DNA of 64,000 nucleotides from CAVQUE01 sp046290435 (GTDB taxonomy: Bacteria; Actinomycetota; Acidimicrobiia; Acidimicrobiales; UBA8592), in contig JBKAGO010000048.1 in NCBI GenBank assembly GCA_046290435.1, positions 16,293 to 80,292 on the forward strand, in the 5' to 3' direction. The notes under the pieces were generated by a model, which worked only from the letters and a program-made list of their open reading frames with translations, ran no database searches and was not told where the DNA came from. The position numbers and the translations under genes are program-made. Every line of letters starts with the position of its first letter. Positions within the stretch are counted from its first letter, which is position 1. This document shows positions 42,877-51,585 of the stretch, piece by piece.

Positions 42877-43764
42877 TCAGACCCGTTCCGCGTGTGCGAC
42901 CGACACGATGCCGCCGGGACGGAAGATGAACAGCACGGCGATGAGGAGGAAGACCACGCCGCCGGAGAGGTTCTCGACGCTGCCGGGCAACCACGCCCGC
43001 ATCAGCACCTCGGCCAGGCCGAGCGCGAAGCCGCCGATGACCGCACCGCGCAGGCTCCCGAGCCCGCCGATGAGCGCCGCGAGCACACCCTTGAGCATGG
43101 GGTCGATGCCGGCGCTGGGCGTGGTCTGCCCGGCTCGCATCAGCCAGAACACCCCGGCGATACCTGCCAGGAGACCGGAGAGTGCGAACGCACCGCGGAT
43201 GACGTTGTCGGAGCGCACCCCCATGAGACGCGCCGTGTCGAAGTCTGCGGCCGCGGCACGCAACGCCAGGCCGAACATCGTCTTCTGCAGCAGCCAGGTG
43301 ACCGCCACCAACACGACGAGGGTGACGACGATGACGACCGTGTCGTACACCTCGATGCGCAGCGACCCGACCGAGTAGGTGTCGGCCACCCAGTCCGGTC
43401 GCCGGAAGTTCTTGACCGATGCCGAGACGTAGAGCAAGAAGACGGCCGACACGACGAAGTGCACACCGAAGGAGGTGAGCAACAACGTGAACTGGTCGGC
43501 GCCGCGCACGCGACTGAACGCGATCCATTCGATGAGCAGCGAGGTGGCGACGGCCACCACGATGATCAGCGGCACCACCAGATACCAGGACCAACCGTTG
43601 GTGAGGGCCCAGAAGGCGGCGTAGCCCGACACCGTGATCAGTTCGCCGTGGGCGAAGTTGAGCAGGTGCATGACCCCGAAGATCACGGCGATGCCCAGCG
43701 CGAGCAGCGCGTACGTGCTGCCTCTGCCGAGCCCGTCGATGAGGTTCTGGAGGAACTCGGTCAT
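42877..43764 (-). CDS. livH: Branched-chain amino acid-type ABC permease (LivH)
   Basis: 295 residues with about eight membrane segments. GLGRGSTYALLALGIAVIFG at the N terminus, NFAHGELITVSGY and GGLGSLRGAVIGGF are LivH hallmarks. It forms the inner-membrane channel with the LivM part of the downstream fusion, one base away. Its ATG overlaps the LivF stop by four bases. Confidence 0.92.
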   Translation of the reverse strand: MTEFLQNLIDGLGRGSTYALLALGIAVIFGVMHLLNFAHGELITVSGYAAFWALTNGWSWYLVVPLIIVVAVATSLLIEWIAFSRVRGADQFTLLLTSFGVHFVVSAVFLLYVSASVKNFRRPDWVADTYSVGSLRIEVYDTVVIVVTLVVLVAVTWLLQKTMFGLALRAAAADFDTARLMGVRSDNVIRGAFALSGLLAGIAGVFWLMRAGQTTPSAGIDPMLKGVLAALIGGLGSLRGAVIGGFALGLAEVLMRAWLPGSVENLSGGVVFLLIAVLFIFRPGGIVSVAHAERV

Positions 43765-44468
43765 GAGCCACCCCCCACGAACATGTCGAACAGGTCGGCG
43801 TTGGCACGCAGCTCGGCGCCGGTTCCCTCCGCGACGACCTCGCCGCTGCGCAGCACGTACGCCCGGTCGGCGACTTCGAGCATGCGGGTTGCGTTCTGCT
43901 CGACGACGAGAAGGGTGCGCCCGGCGGCGCGTAGCGAATCGATGAGTCCGAACACGAGGTCGACGAGCAAGGGCGCGAGCCCGAGCGACGGCTCGTCCAT
44001 CATGAGCAGACGGGGGTCGGACATGAGCGCCCGGGCGATGGCGAGCTGCTGAGCCTCGCCACCGGAGAGATAGCCCGCGCTGGTCGACCAGCGTTTGCCG
44101 AGCACGGGGAACTGTTCGGTCATCTCCTGCAGGAGCTCCGCTCGGCGCGAGGCTGCCACGGTGATGCCGCCGATGCGCAGGTTCTCCTCGACGGTGAGGT
44201 CGACGAAGATCCGCCGGTGCTCGGGCACCAGCGCCAGGCCCGCCCGCAGCAACTTCTCGGGGGCGGCACCGGTGACGTCGGCGCCGTCGAAGGTCACGGT
44301 TCCCGCTGCGGGACGCAACAGGCCGGCCACCGAGCCGAGGAGCGTGGTCTTGCCCGCACCGTTGGGTCCGATGAGGCCGACGACCTCACCGGACCCGACG
44401 TGCAGGGTGGCGTCACGAAGCGCCGAGATCGACCCGTAGCGAGTGGTCAATCCCGAGACCTCGAGCAC
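43761..44468 (-). CDS. livF: ABC importer ATPase (LivF)
   Basis: 235 residues. Walker A GPNGAGKTTLLG, Q-loop region VPEHRRIF, signature YLSGGEAQQLAIARAL and Walker B LLMMDEPSLGLAP are intact, and RADLFDMF-like sequence ends it as in LivF. It energises uptake together with the LivG half of the fused protein. The GTG start lies 4 bases past the binding-protein stop. Confidence 0.93.
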   Translation of the reverse strand: MLEVSGLTTRYGSISALRDATLHVGSGEVVGLIGPNGAGKTTLLGSVAGLLRPAAGTVTFDGADVTGAAPEKLLRAGLALVPEHRRIFVDLTVEENLRIGGITVAASRRAELLQEMTEQFPVLGKRWSTSAGYLSGGEAQQLAIARALMSDPRLLMMDEPSLGLAPLLVDLVFGLIDSLRAAGRTLLVVEQNATRMLEVADRAYVLRSGEVVAEGTGAELRANADLFDMFVGGGS

Positions 44469-44472
44469 CGGA

Positions 44473-45795
44473 TCAGCCGCCGATCGTGGCGACGAGCGTG
44501 TCGGTACCGTCGACGATCCGGTTGATGGGCACGGCCTTGGGCGGGATGCCGTTGGTGCCGGCGTAGGTGATGGTGCCCGACAGGCCCTCGAAGCCCTCGA
44601 GCGCAGCGACGGCGGCGCCGATCTCGGCGGGCTCGGTGCAGCCGCAGTTCAAGACGCCCTGGATGCCGAGGAACATGCTGTCGACGTAGAGGGCCATGAA
44701 GCCACGGCTCTCGAGCGCCTCACCGTTGGCGGCCTCGTAGGCGGCCAGGAGCGAGTCGATCCGGTCGCCGGGGCTGATGGAGGTGTGCGGGGTGTGGGCG
44801 ATGCCCTCGTTGTCGCCGCCGGCGGCCTCGGGATCCTGGATGCCGGTGGCGTCGAGGGCGTCGGTGCCGATGTAGGTGAGGCCATCGAGGCCCTGGCCCT
44901 CGAGCTGGGCCCGCAGGGCGGTGAGCTGGAAGGCGAGCATGGCCGAGAAGACGACCTCGTTGTTCTCGGACAGGCCCGCGATCTCGTTGACCTGGGCCGA
45001 GAAGTCGGTGTCGACGCCCCACGTGTAGGTCTGGGACGAGACGACCTCGCCACCGAGCTCGGTGAACTTGGCGGCGAAGGCGTCGGGGTTGACGCCGGTG
45101 TAGGGGATGCCCTCGCCCTCGGTGAACAGGATGGCTCGGGTGATGCCCTCGTCGAAGGCCCACTGGGCGGCGGCGGCGCCCATCTGGATGTCGTCGAAGG
45201 TGACGAGGAACGAGTTGTTGTCGGCGTCGGCGAGCGTCGGCTCGGTCGATGCGGCCACGAACAGCGGCACCTCACCGCCGGTGGTCTGCAGGATCGGCAG
45301 CGCGAAGTCGGCGAACGGCGGGCCGATCAGGAAGTGGGCGCCCCAGTCGAGGAGCTCCTCGGTGGCGAGTGCGGCGTCGTCGCCGACCTCGGCGACACGG
45401 ACCTCGACGGGTGTGCCGTCGATGCCACCGTTGCAGTTGATCAGCTCGGCGACCCAGGGCACCAGGTTGGAGCCGGGGATGTCGACGAAGCCGACGACGT
45501 CGGAGAAGTCCATGGCCATGCCGACCCGGATGGGGTCGCCGGTGGGCGCCTCGGCGCAGTTGTCGAGGTCGGCGGCGAGGATGGCGTCGATGTCGAGGCC
45601 GGCCGCCGGTGCGGCACCTTCGCCGCTCCCGTCGCCTTCTGTCTCGCCGTCCTCGGCCGGGGCCTCGCCGTCTTCGGCGGCGGCGCCGTCCTCGGTCGAA
45701 GCGCCGTCATCGGCGGCGTCGTCGTCGTCGCCGCCACAGGCCGCGGCGATCAGAGCGAAGATCGCGAGCATCGCGATCAGGAACTTGAGCTTCAT
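44473..45795 (-). CDS. ABC importer substrate-binding lipoprotein (LivJ/K-like)
   Basis: 440 residues. The signal peptide ends with IAAACGG, a lipobox, followed by an acidic, low-complexity tether (about residues 20-65: DDDD, AEDGE repeats). The mature part has the periplasmic-binding fold type I typical of branched-chain amino acid or amide receptors, starting PIRVGMAMDFSDVVGF. It collects substrate outside the membrane for the importer. GGGAGGGG precedes the ATG. Upstream lies an AT-rich region with two possible operators. What it binds cannot be told; given the neighbours, an aromatic or amino compound is possible. Confidence 0.9.
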   Translation of the reverse strand: MKLKFLIAMLAIFALIAAACGGDDDDAADDGASTEDGAAAEDGEAPAEDGETEGDGSGEGAAPAAGLDIDAILAADLDNCAEAPTGDPIRVGMAMDFSDVVGFVDIPGSNLVPWVAELINCNGGIDGTPVEVRVAEVGDDAALATEELLDWGAHFLIGPPFADFALPILQTTGGEVPLFVAASTEPTLADADNNSFLVTFDDIQMGAAAAQWAFDEGITRAILFTEGEGIPYTGVNPDAFAAKFTELGGEVVSSQTYTWGVDTDFSAQVNEIAGLSENNEVVFSAMLAFQLTALRAQLEGQGLDGLTYIGTDALDATGIQDPEAAGGDNEGIAHTPHTSISPGDRIDSLLAAYEAANGEALESRGFMALYVDSMFLGIQGVLNCGCTEPAEIGAAVAALEGFEGLSGTITYAGTNGIPPKAVPINRIVDGTDTLVATIGG

Positions 45796-45861
45796 GGAAC
45801 CCCTCCCAGAGCTTCCCCCCCACCCCTTCGGGGCGGCGTGGGCGCAGACGTTAGCACTCGA

Positions 45862-45879
45862 TCGTTCGGTTGCAAATGA
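45862..45879. promoter_or_regulatory. Degenerate copy of the TCGTTCGGT palindrome before the ABC importer
   Basis: TCGTTCGGTTGCAAATGA matches the left half of the 18-base palindrome exactly and 5 of 9 bases of the right half. On the leftward strand it is about 8 bases upstream of TAACGT (45848-45853), a possible -10 element for the importer operon. Confidence 0.45.
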
Positions 45880-45900
45880 ATCATGAATTTTGTATGCAAA
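45870..45900. promoter_or_regulatory. AT-rich partial palindrome, possible GntR-type site
   Basis: TGCAAATGAATC and GAATTTTGTATGCA form an imperfect inverted repeat, the only strongly AT-rich stretch in several kilobases. On the other strand it reads TTGCATACAAAA, like the TTGCATGAAAAA in the inverted repeat before the GntR gene. Confidence 0.35.
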
Positions 45901-45959
45901 CTGTCGCCTGCCTTCCGTCGAGGGACGAACGAGAGGCCGGATCCAACAGACCACTGGAA

Positions 45960-45984
45960 TCGTTCGGTACCGAACGATTAGGGT
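45960..45984 (+). promoter_or_regulatory. Operator-like palindrome TCGTTCGGTACCGAACGA with leaderless -10 word
   Basis: The 18-base palindrome (45960-45977) is identical to that at 20021-20038. TAGGGT follows at 45979-45984 and ends 6 bases before the ATG at 45991. If transcription starts at the ATG, the palindrome covers about -31 to -14, between the -35 and -10 regions. Confidence 0.7.
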
Positions 45985-45990
45985 TCGGCA

Positions 45991-46821
45991 ATGGCACCCG
46001 TGCACGGCTTCATGTATCCCCGCAGCGCAACCGCAGCGGCGAGCATCCTCCCGCCCCCGCCCTGGCACTACTCGGGCGAGATGCTCACCATCGAGTGGCG
46101 CACCGATCCCGCCCGCGTCGCCGCCATGTTGCCCGAGCCGTTGGCCCTCGCCGACGACGACCCCGGCGCCGTCGCGCTCATCTGGGCCGAGTGGCAGAGC
46201 TGTTCGGACTCCTTCGACGAGCTCCTCGACCCGGCCCGGGCCCAGTACAAGGAGGTCTTCCTGGTGGTGCGCTGCACCTACGAAGGCCAGACCTACAGCC
46301 GGGCCGCGCACATCTGGGTCGACAAGGACTTCGCAATGGCCCGCGGCCATCTCCAGGGCTATCCCAAGAAGATGGGCGACATCTGGCTCACCCGGGCGAT
46401 CACCATCGGCAAGGCCGGCCCCCGCCTCGAGACAGGCGGTCGCTTCGGAGCCACGCTGTCCACCTGGGGGCGCCGCATCGCCGACGCCCGCTTCACCATC
46501 ACCGGCACCGCCGACAGCGCCGGGTTCGTCAACGGCCACCCGATGCTGCACTCGCGTCAGATGCCCGCCATCGAGTGCGACGGCACCGACAGCCTCGACG
46601 AGCTCGTCACCATGCGCGGCTACGACGTCGAGCTCGGCCCGGTGTACGCCGGCGACGCCGAGATCGACCTGCACCACTGCCCCACCGAGGAGCTCCACCT
46701 GCTCGAACCGATCGAGATGATCGGTGGCTACTGGCGCCAGGTGGGCAACTCGGTGAAGGGCGGAACCACCCTGCACGCCGCGCCCAATCCGAAAGCAACC
46801 ACCATGGGGGAAAACTCGTGA
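45991..46821 (+). CDS. Acetoacetate decarboxylase-family protein
   Basis: 276 residues. GYPKKMGDIWLTR contains the Lys pair whose second-sphere geometry makes the Schiff-base Lys reactive in acetoacetate decarboxylase; the N-terminal hydrophobic strands and WHYSGEMLTIEWRTDP also fit. Relatives decarboxylate or hydrate keto acids through an imine. It is first in an operon with a P450, an extradiol dioxygenase and an amidotransferase, so it may act on a ring-cleavage product. The start is fixed by the promoter word ending 6 bases before the ATG. Confidence 0.82.
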   Translation: MAPVHGFMYPRSATAAASILPPPPWHYSGEMLTIEWRTDPARVAAMLPEPLALADDDPGAVALIWAEWQSCSDSFDELLDPARAQYKEVFLVVRCTYEGQTYSRAAHIWVDKDFAMARGHLQGYPKKMGDIWLTRAITIGKAGPRLETGGRFGATLSTWGRRIADARFTITGTADSAGFVNGHPMLHSRQMPAIECDGTDSLDELVTMRGYDVELGPVYAGDAEIDLHHCPTEELHLLEPIEMIGGYWRQVGNSVKGGTTLHAAPNPKATTMGENS

Positions 46822-46870
46822 GCGAAGCGAGGGCCGCCCGGCCCGGCCGCCAGGCCGAGAGGGACGAACG

Positions 46871-48154
46871 ATGAGCACCACCTGGGTCGAGCCCTACCTC
46901 GACGACCTCGGCCCCGACGACGCCGACATCACCAGCCACGACACCTACACAACCGGTGTCCCCCACGCGACGTTCGCCCGGCTGCGCCGGGAGGACCCGG
47001 TGTCGTGGTGGGACGAGGCCGACGGCTCGGGCTTCTGGGCCGTCACCCGCTACCGCGACTGCCTCGAGGTCAGCCGCAACGTCGACACCTTCACCTCCAC
47101 CCGCGGCATCCGGCTCGAGGAGATGGACGACGAGCAGCTCGAAGCCCGCCGCACGCTGATGGAGCTCGACCCGCCCGACCACACCCGGCTGCGGCGTCTC
47201 GTCAACAAGGGCTTCACCCGGCGCACCGTCGAGACCTACGAGGAGTCCATCCGCGAGCTCGTCATCTCGGTACTCGACCGGGCCCTCACCAACGACCGCT
47301 TCGACTTCGTGCACGACGTGTCCGAGGAGCTCCCGATGCGGATGCTCGGCCGCCTCCTGGGCACCTCCGACGAGGACGGCCGCCAGCTCGTCGCCTGGGG
47401 CGACGCCATGTTGGGCAACACCGACCCCGAGTACACCGACCTGCCGGTCGATCTCGCCGACACCGAGCAGTACCGCATGGTGCCGTTCCGCAGCCCGGCC
47501 GCCATCGAGGTGTTCGAGTACGCACAGCGCATGGCCGCAGCCCGCCGGGCCGACCCCCGCGACGACATCGTCACCAAGCTCGTCTCGCCCACAACCGACG
47601 GCGAGCCCCTGACCGACCTGGAGTTCAACAACTTCTTCACGGTCCTGGTGGCTGCGGGCAACGACACCACCCGTTACACCATCACCCACGGTCTGTGGAA
47701 CCTGATGAACCACCCCGAGCTCTGGAAGACCTGGCAGGCCGCAGTCGCCCGGGGCGACCGGGCCATGACCGACACCGCCGTCGAGGAGATCCTGCGCACC
47801 AGCGCCGTCACCATGCACTTCCGCCGCACCGCCACCCGCGACACCGAACTCGGCGGCCGCCGCATCGCCGCCGGCGACAAGGTCGTCATCTGGTACAACT
47901 CCGCCAACCACGACGAGGACGGCTTCGAGCGACCGTTCCGGTTCGATCTCGAGCGGGCCGTCAACGACCACATGAGCTTCGGGCGCAACGGCCCGCACCT
48001 TTGCCTCGGCGCCTGGCTCGCCCGGATGGAGCTGCGCCTCGTGTTCGAGGAGCTGATGAAGCGGGTCGACCATCTCGAACCCGACGGGCCCATCGCTCAC
48101 CTACGGTCCAACTTCATCGCCGGTATCAAGCACCTCCCCGTGAAGGTGGTCTGA
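46871..48154 (+). CDS. Cytochrome P450 of the aromatic-type operon
   Basis: 427 residues. AAGNDTTRYTITH is the I helix (Asp-Thr-Thr present), EEILRTSAVT the ExxR, and FGRNGPHLCLGAWLARMEL the haem loop. Different in detail from the two operon P450s at 30.8 and 35.1 kb. It may hydroxylate an aromatic compound before ring cleavage by the next gene's product, which starts one base past its stop. GAGAGGGACG precedes the ATG. No ferredoxin accompanies it; the one at 33.5 kb could serve. Confidence 0.92.
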   Translation: MSTTWVEPYLDDLGPDDADITSHDTYTTGVPHATFARLRREDPVSWWDEADGSGFWAVTRYRDCLEVSRNVDTFTSTRGIRLEEMDDEQLEARRTLMELDPPDHTRLRRLVNKGFTRRTVETYEESIRELVISVLDRALTNDRFDFVHDVSEELPMRMLGRLLGTSDEDGRQLVAWGDAMLGNTDPEYTDLPVDLADTEQYRMVPFRSPAAIEVFEYAQRMAAARRADPRDDIVTKLVSPTTDGEPLTDLEFNNFFTVLVAAGNDTTRYTITHGLWNLMNHPELWKTWQAAVARGDRAMTDTAVEEILRTSAVTMHFRRTATRDTELGGRRIAAGDKVVIWYNSANHDEDGFERPFRFDLERAVNDHMSFGRNGPHLCLGAWLARMELRLVFEELMKRVDHLEPDGPIAHLRSNFIAGIKHLPVKVV

Positions 48155-48155
48155 C

Positions 48156-49013
48156 ATGGGCGAGATCGTCGGCGCCGCACTCGTCTCCCATGTGCCCCCC
48201 ATCGTCATGCCCGAAGAAGATCGCCGGGCCATGAACAACGGCGAGGACACCACCCTGTTCTCGGGCCTGCATCAGATGCGGGCCGAACGCCTCGACGCCG
48301 TCGGCGCCGACACGATCGTGGTGTTCGACACCCACTGGTTCACCACCATCGAGTTCGTCGTCGACGCGCACGAACGTCGGGTCGGGCACTACACCTCCGA
48401 GGAGCTGCCCCGGGGCATGGCCTCGGTGCCCTACGACTATCCCGGCGATCCCGAGCTCGCCCGGGCCTGGGCGGCCACCAGCGTCGACCGCGACGACATG
48501 TGGGTCACGGCCATCGACGACCCGCACCTGCCGGTGCACTACCCCACCATCAACCTGTTGCCGTTCCTGCAGCGCGACGAGCGGTGGATGTCGGCCGGCA
48601 TCTGCCAGACGGCCGAACCCGACGACTTCCTGCTGGCCGGCGAACTGCTGGCCGACGCGATCGCCGCGCTCGATCGGCGGGTGGTGCTGCTGGCCAGCGG
48701 CGGGCTCAGCCACCGGTTCTGGCCCCTCAAGCAGTTCCGCGACCACGAGGCCGCCGATCTGTCCCACATCCGCACCCCCGAGGCCCGCGCCGCCGACGAA
48801 CAGGTCCTGGCCTGGATGGCCGCCGGCGACCACGCATCGATCATCGCGAACGTCGACGACTACGCCCGCCACGCCCCCGAGGCGTTCTTCGGGCACTACC
48901 TGATGATGGCCGGCGCCATGGGCGGATCGTCCTGGACCGACCAGGGCACGATGTTCGGCGAATACGAGAGCGTGTCGGGTACGGGCCAGGCCCACGTATG
49001 GTTCGACGTGTGA
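48156..49013 (+). CDS. Class III extradiol ring-cleavage dioxygenase (LigB superfamily, HpaD-like)
   Basis: 285 residues. ALVSHVPPIVMPEED carries the first His, VVFDTHWFTT the second, and GGLSHRFWPL a later active-site His; these match 3,4-dihydroxyphenylacetate 2,3-dioxygenases and related Fe(II) enzymes that open catechol rings next to the diol. Cytoplasmic, O2-dependent. The HpaE- and HpaG-like genes at 17.6-20 kb, under an identical palindrome, would take the product onward (inference). Start one base past the P450 stop; its end overlaps the amidotransferase start (GTGA). Confidence 0.85.
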   Translation: MGEIVGAALVSHVPPIVMPEEDRRAMNNGEDTTLFSGLHQMRAERLDAVGADTIVVFDTHWFTTIEFVVDAHERRVGHYTSEELPRGMASVPYDYPGDPELARAWAATSVDRDDMWVTAIDDPHLPVHYPTINLLPFLQRDERWMSAGICQTAEPDDFLLAGELLADAIAALDRRVVLLASGGLSHRFWPLKQFRDHEAADLSHIRTPEARAADEQVLAWMAAGDHASIIANVDDYARHAPEAFFGHYLMMAGAMGGSSWTDQGTMFGEYESVSGTGQAHVWFDV

Positions 49014-49735
49014 CAGGGACCCCATCTGCGCGCCGCGCGCTGATCATCGCCCACGAACCCGACGGCACCGGTGCCGAGGTCGAGCGCTGCCTGCTCGATC
49101 GCGGGTTCGTGTGCGACACGCATCTGGTGACCGACGACTACGACCGTCCCAACCACCATGCGCCGTTCCCGGACTTCGCCGATTACGACCTCATCGTCCC
49201 GATGGGTTCGGTCCGGTCGCTCACCGCGAAGCACGAGATCGACAGCTGGATCCACGACGAGGTCGACCGCATCCGGGAGGCCCACGAGCGGGGCACGCCC
49301 GTGTTCGGGGTGTGTTTCGGCGGCCAGCTCATCGCCGACGCGCTCGGCGGCAAGGTCGAGACCGCCCCGGTGACCGAGATCGGCTGGTACGAGATACGTC
49401 CGGTCGAGGGCGCCACGCTGCCGGCCGGGCCGGGGCCGTGGATGGAGTGGCACCACGATCGCATCGTGCCCCCGCCCGACGCCGAGGTCATCGCCGAGAC
49501 CGACGAGGCCGTGCAGCTGTTCCGCATCGGCACCACCGTCGGTACCCAGTTCCATCCCGAGGTCGACGTCGCGCACATCCGCGGGTTCGTCGAGGAGGCC
49601 GACGACGAGTACCTCGCCTCCTGCGGGGTCACGCGCGAGCAGCTCATCGCCGACGCCGCGGCCAACGAGGCACACAACCGGCTGCAGTGCGCCGCGTTGA
49701 TCGACTGGTACCTCGACGAGGTCTGCGGCTTCTGA
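49010..49735 (+). CDS. Class I glutamine amidotransferase-like protein
   Basis: 241 residues. The nucleophilic Cys is in VFGVCFGGQLIADALGG, and the His-Glu pair in GTQFHPEV completes the triad. Stand-alone members include gamma-glutamyl hydrolases and GMP-synthase-like amidotransferases. Its place as last gene of an aromatic operon, overlapping the dioxygenase by four bases, hints at hydrolysis of a gamma-glutamyl or amide conjugate; it could pair functionally with the glutamine-synthetase-like ligase at 36.5 kb, but this is speculation. GTG start. Confidence 0.82.
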   Translation: MTGTPSARRALIIAHEPDGTGAEVERCLLDRGFVCDTHLVTDDYDRPNHHAPFPDFADYDLIVPMGSVRSLTAKHEIDSWIHDEVDRIREAHERGTPVFGVCFGGQLIADALGGKVETAPVTEIGWYEIRPVEGATLPAGPGPWMEWHHDRIVPPPDAEVIAETDEAVQLFRIGTTVGTQFHPEVDVAHIRGFVEEADDEYLASCGVTREQLIADAAANEAHNRLQCAALIDWYLDEVCGF

Positions 49736-49759
49736 CGCCCGCCGCCGCCGGCCGGCCGC

Positions 49760-50419
49760 TCAGGCCTGGTGCCGGGGCAGGACGACGCCGCTGTCGTAGG
49801 CGTACACGATGGCCGCGGCCCGGTCGCGGACGCCCAGCTTGGAGAAGATCGCCCCCACGTGGGTCTTGACGGTGGTCTCGGCCACGTAGAGCTGCTCGGC
49901 GATCTCACTGTTGGAGGCACCGCGCGCCATGGCCCGCAGGACGTCGAGCTCGCGTGCCGTCAGCTCGTCGAGCGTCGCAGCGCCGCGCTGTTGGGGTAGG
50001 ACGACCCGACGGAACGACTCGACGAGGTCGCCGAGCAGCGAGCCGTCGATCCAGTGGCCGCCGCGGGCGACGGTGCGGATGGCCTCGACGAGGTTCTCCG
50101 GTGTGGCCGACTTCAGCTCGAACCCGGCGGCGCCCGCTTCGACGGCGCCCCAGAGCACGTCCTGGTCGCCGAAGGTGGTGAGGATGCACACCGGGGGACC
50201 GCCCGTGGCGACGAGCTCGGCGGTGGCGGTGATGCCGTCGACGCCGGGCATCCGCACGTCCATGCAGACCACGTCGGGGCGCAGCTCCTCGGCGGCGGCG
50301 ACGACGCCGGCGCCGTCGTCGAGCTCGCCGACGACCTCGAGATCGGGGTGTGCGGACAGGACGAGCTTGAGCCCCTGGCGGATGAGCTGTTGATCGTCGA
50401 CCAGCAGGATCCGGGTCAC
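49760..50419 (-). CDS. NarL/LuxR-type response regulator
   Basis: 219 residues. The receiver domain has the acidic pair DD at residues 8-9, the phosphorylated Asp in VVCMDVRMPGVDG, the Thr in LTTFGD and the Lys in FELKSATPE. The C-terminal LuxR helix-turn-helix is LTARELDVLRAMARGASNSE with VKTHVGAIFSKLGV. It binds DNA when phosphorylated by the kinase encoded just upstream, whose stop overlaps its GTG start by four bases. The MMPL exporter gene opposite is the obvious candidate target. Confidence 0.93.
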   Translation of the reverse strand: MTRILLVDDQQLIRQGLKLVLSAHPDLEVVGELDDGAGVVAAAEELRPDVVCMDVRMPGVDGITATAELVATGGPPVCILTTFGDQDVLWGAVEAGAAGFELKSATPENLVEAIRTVARGGHWIDGSLLGDLVESFRRVVLPQQRGAATLDELTARELDVLRAMARGASNSEIAEQLYVAETTVKTHVGAIFSKLGVRDRAAAIVYAYDSGVVLPRHQA

Positions 50420-51573
50420 GGGGTCTTCTCGAGTGGCGTCGTCTCCAGCGGGCCGGCGACGCGGTCGAGCGCACGCGGCACGAAGGTCGACAGGTGCCAG
50501 GCGTCTCGTCCTTCGGAGGAGCCGACGGCGGCATCGAAGCGTCCGCCCACGGCCTCGATGCGTTCTCGCAGGCCCACGAGTCCGTAGCCGGCGGTCCGAT
50601 GCGGGGGCACCGGACCCGCGAGCGCGTTGGTGACCGAGACGTGCACTTCGTCGGCCACCACCGAGATGGTGATCGAGACGGACTCCGACGGGGCGTGCTT
50701 GGCGGCGTTGGTCAGACCCTCGCGCACGACGTCCTGCACGAGAAGCGCAGCGGTGGTGGCGATGGACTCGAGCGGCCCGTCGACCGATACGGCGACATCG
50801 AGGCCCGCCCTGCGGTAGCGCTCGACGAGGTCGTCGAGCGCAGCCACCGTCTCGACCGGCTTGGCCGGCTCGCCGCCGGACCGCATCAGGGTGAGGGCCT
50901 CGCGCAGGTCGTTCATCCCCTCGCGGCCGACCTGTTCGGCCTGCAACAGCGCAGCCTCGGCGTCGGCGGGCGAGGAGCGTAGGGTGGCGCGGGCTCCGGC
51001 CATGTGCAGCAGCACGACGCTGAAGTTGTGGCCGACGAGGTCGTGGAGCTCGCGGGCGATGCGGTTGCGTTCCTGGCGTGCGGCCGATTCGGCCAGCTGC
51101 GCCCGGCTCTCCTGGAGCTCGTCGACCAGCTGCCACAGCCGACCGATCGCCGCGCCGAAGAGCCAGCCCAGCAGGAGCCCGGCCGCCCAGGTCCACGGAC
51201 CGTGGTCCTGGTAGTCGTCGATGCGAGCCGCCCACAGTCCGAAAGGCGAGAGCACCGCAGCCGACGACAGTGCGAGGGTCATGCGGCTCGCTGGTTCGGT
51301 GGCCACGCCGGCCAACAGCACCGTGACGACGAGGAATCCGCTGTCGCCGACTGCGGACGCCTCGGCGACCACCGTCGGCACGAGCACCAGAGCCAACAGG
51401 AGCCAGGTCGGCATGCCGGTCCAGGCCATGCGAACGAAGACGGCGACGAGGACCACCGAGGCGGGGATCCATCCCCACTCCGTCGACGTCGCCACGTTGA
51501 GCACGCCGAACGTCGTGGCCACGACGAGCACGGCCTGCCAGTAGTCGTGACGGTTGGAGACCAGTGACAACAC
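50416..51573 (-). CDS. Membrane sensor histidine kinase (HisKA_3 type)
   Basis: 385 residues with four to five N-terminal membrane helices and no large extracytoplasmic domain. The phosphoacceptor His is in IARELHDLVGHNFSVVLLHM; the ATP-binding domain includes VREGLTNAAKHAP (N box) and GYGLVGLRERIEAVGG (G box). This is the NarX/DesK-like group that senses membrane or envelope stress. GTG 51571-51573 is preferred because TACGGT ends 6 bases ahead; a longer frame exists to 51774 but would run across the divergent promoter region. Confidence 0.88.
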   Translation of the reverse strand: MLSLVSNRHDYWQAVLVVATTFGVLNVATSTEWGWIPASVVLVAVFVRMAWTGMPTWLLLALVLVPTVVAEASAVGDSGFLVVTVLLAGVATEPASRMTLALSSAAVLSPFGLWAARIDDYQDHGPWTWAAGLLLGWLFGAAIGRLWQLVDELQESRAQLAESAARQERNRIARELHDLVGHNFSVVLLHMAGARATLRSSPADAEAALLQAEQVGREGMNDLREALTLMRSGGEPAKPVETVAALDDLVERYRRAGLDVAVSVDGPLESIATTAALLVQDVVREGLTNAAKHAPSESVSITISVVADEVHVSVTNALAGPVPPHRTAGYGLVGLRERIEAVGGRFDAAVGSSEGRDAWHLSTFVPRALDRVAGPLETTPLEKTP

Positions 51574-51579
51574 GTCATC

Positions 51580-51585
51580 ACCGTA
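51580..51585 (-). promoter_or_regulatory. Putative leaderless promoter -10 element (TACGGT)
   Basis: TACGGT read leftward is followed by 6 bases and the GTG start of the histidine kinase. The 200-base divergent gap (51574-51773) otherwise shows no gene. Confidence 0.4.

Noticed and set aside
40923..42929. Rightward frame (668 codons) opposite the fused ABC protein
   Set aside because: Asp/Arg/His-rich shadow; the other strand has Walker motifs and membrane helices.
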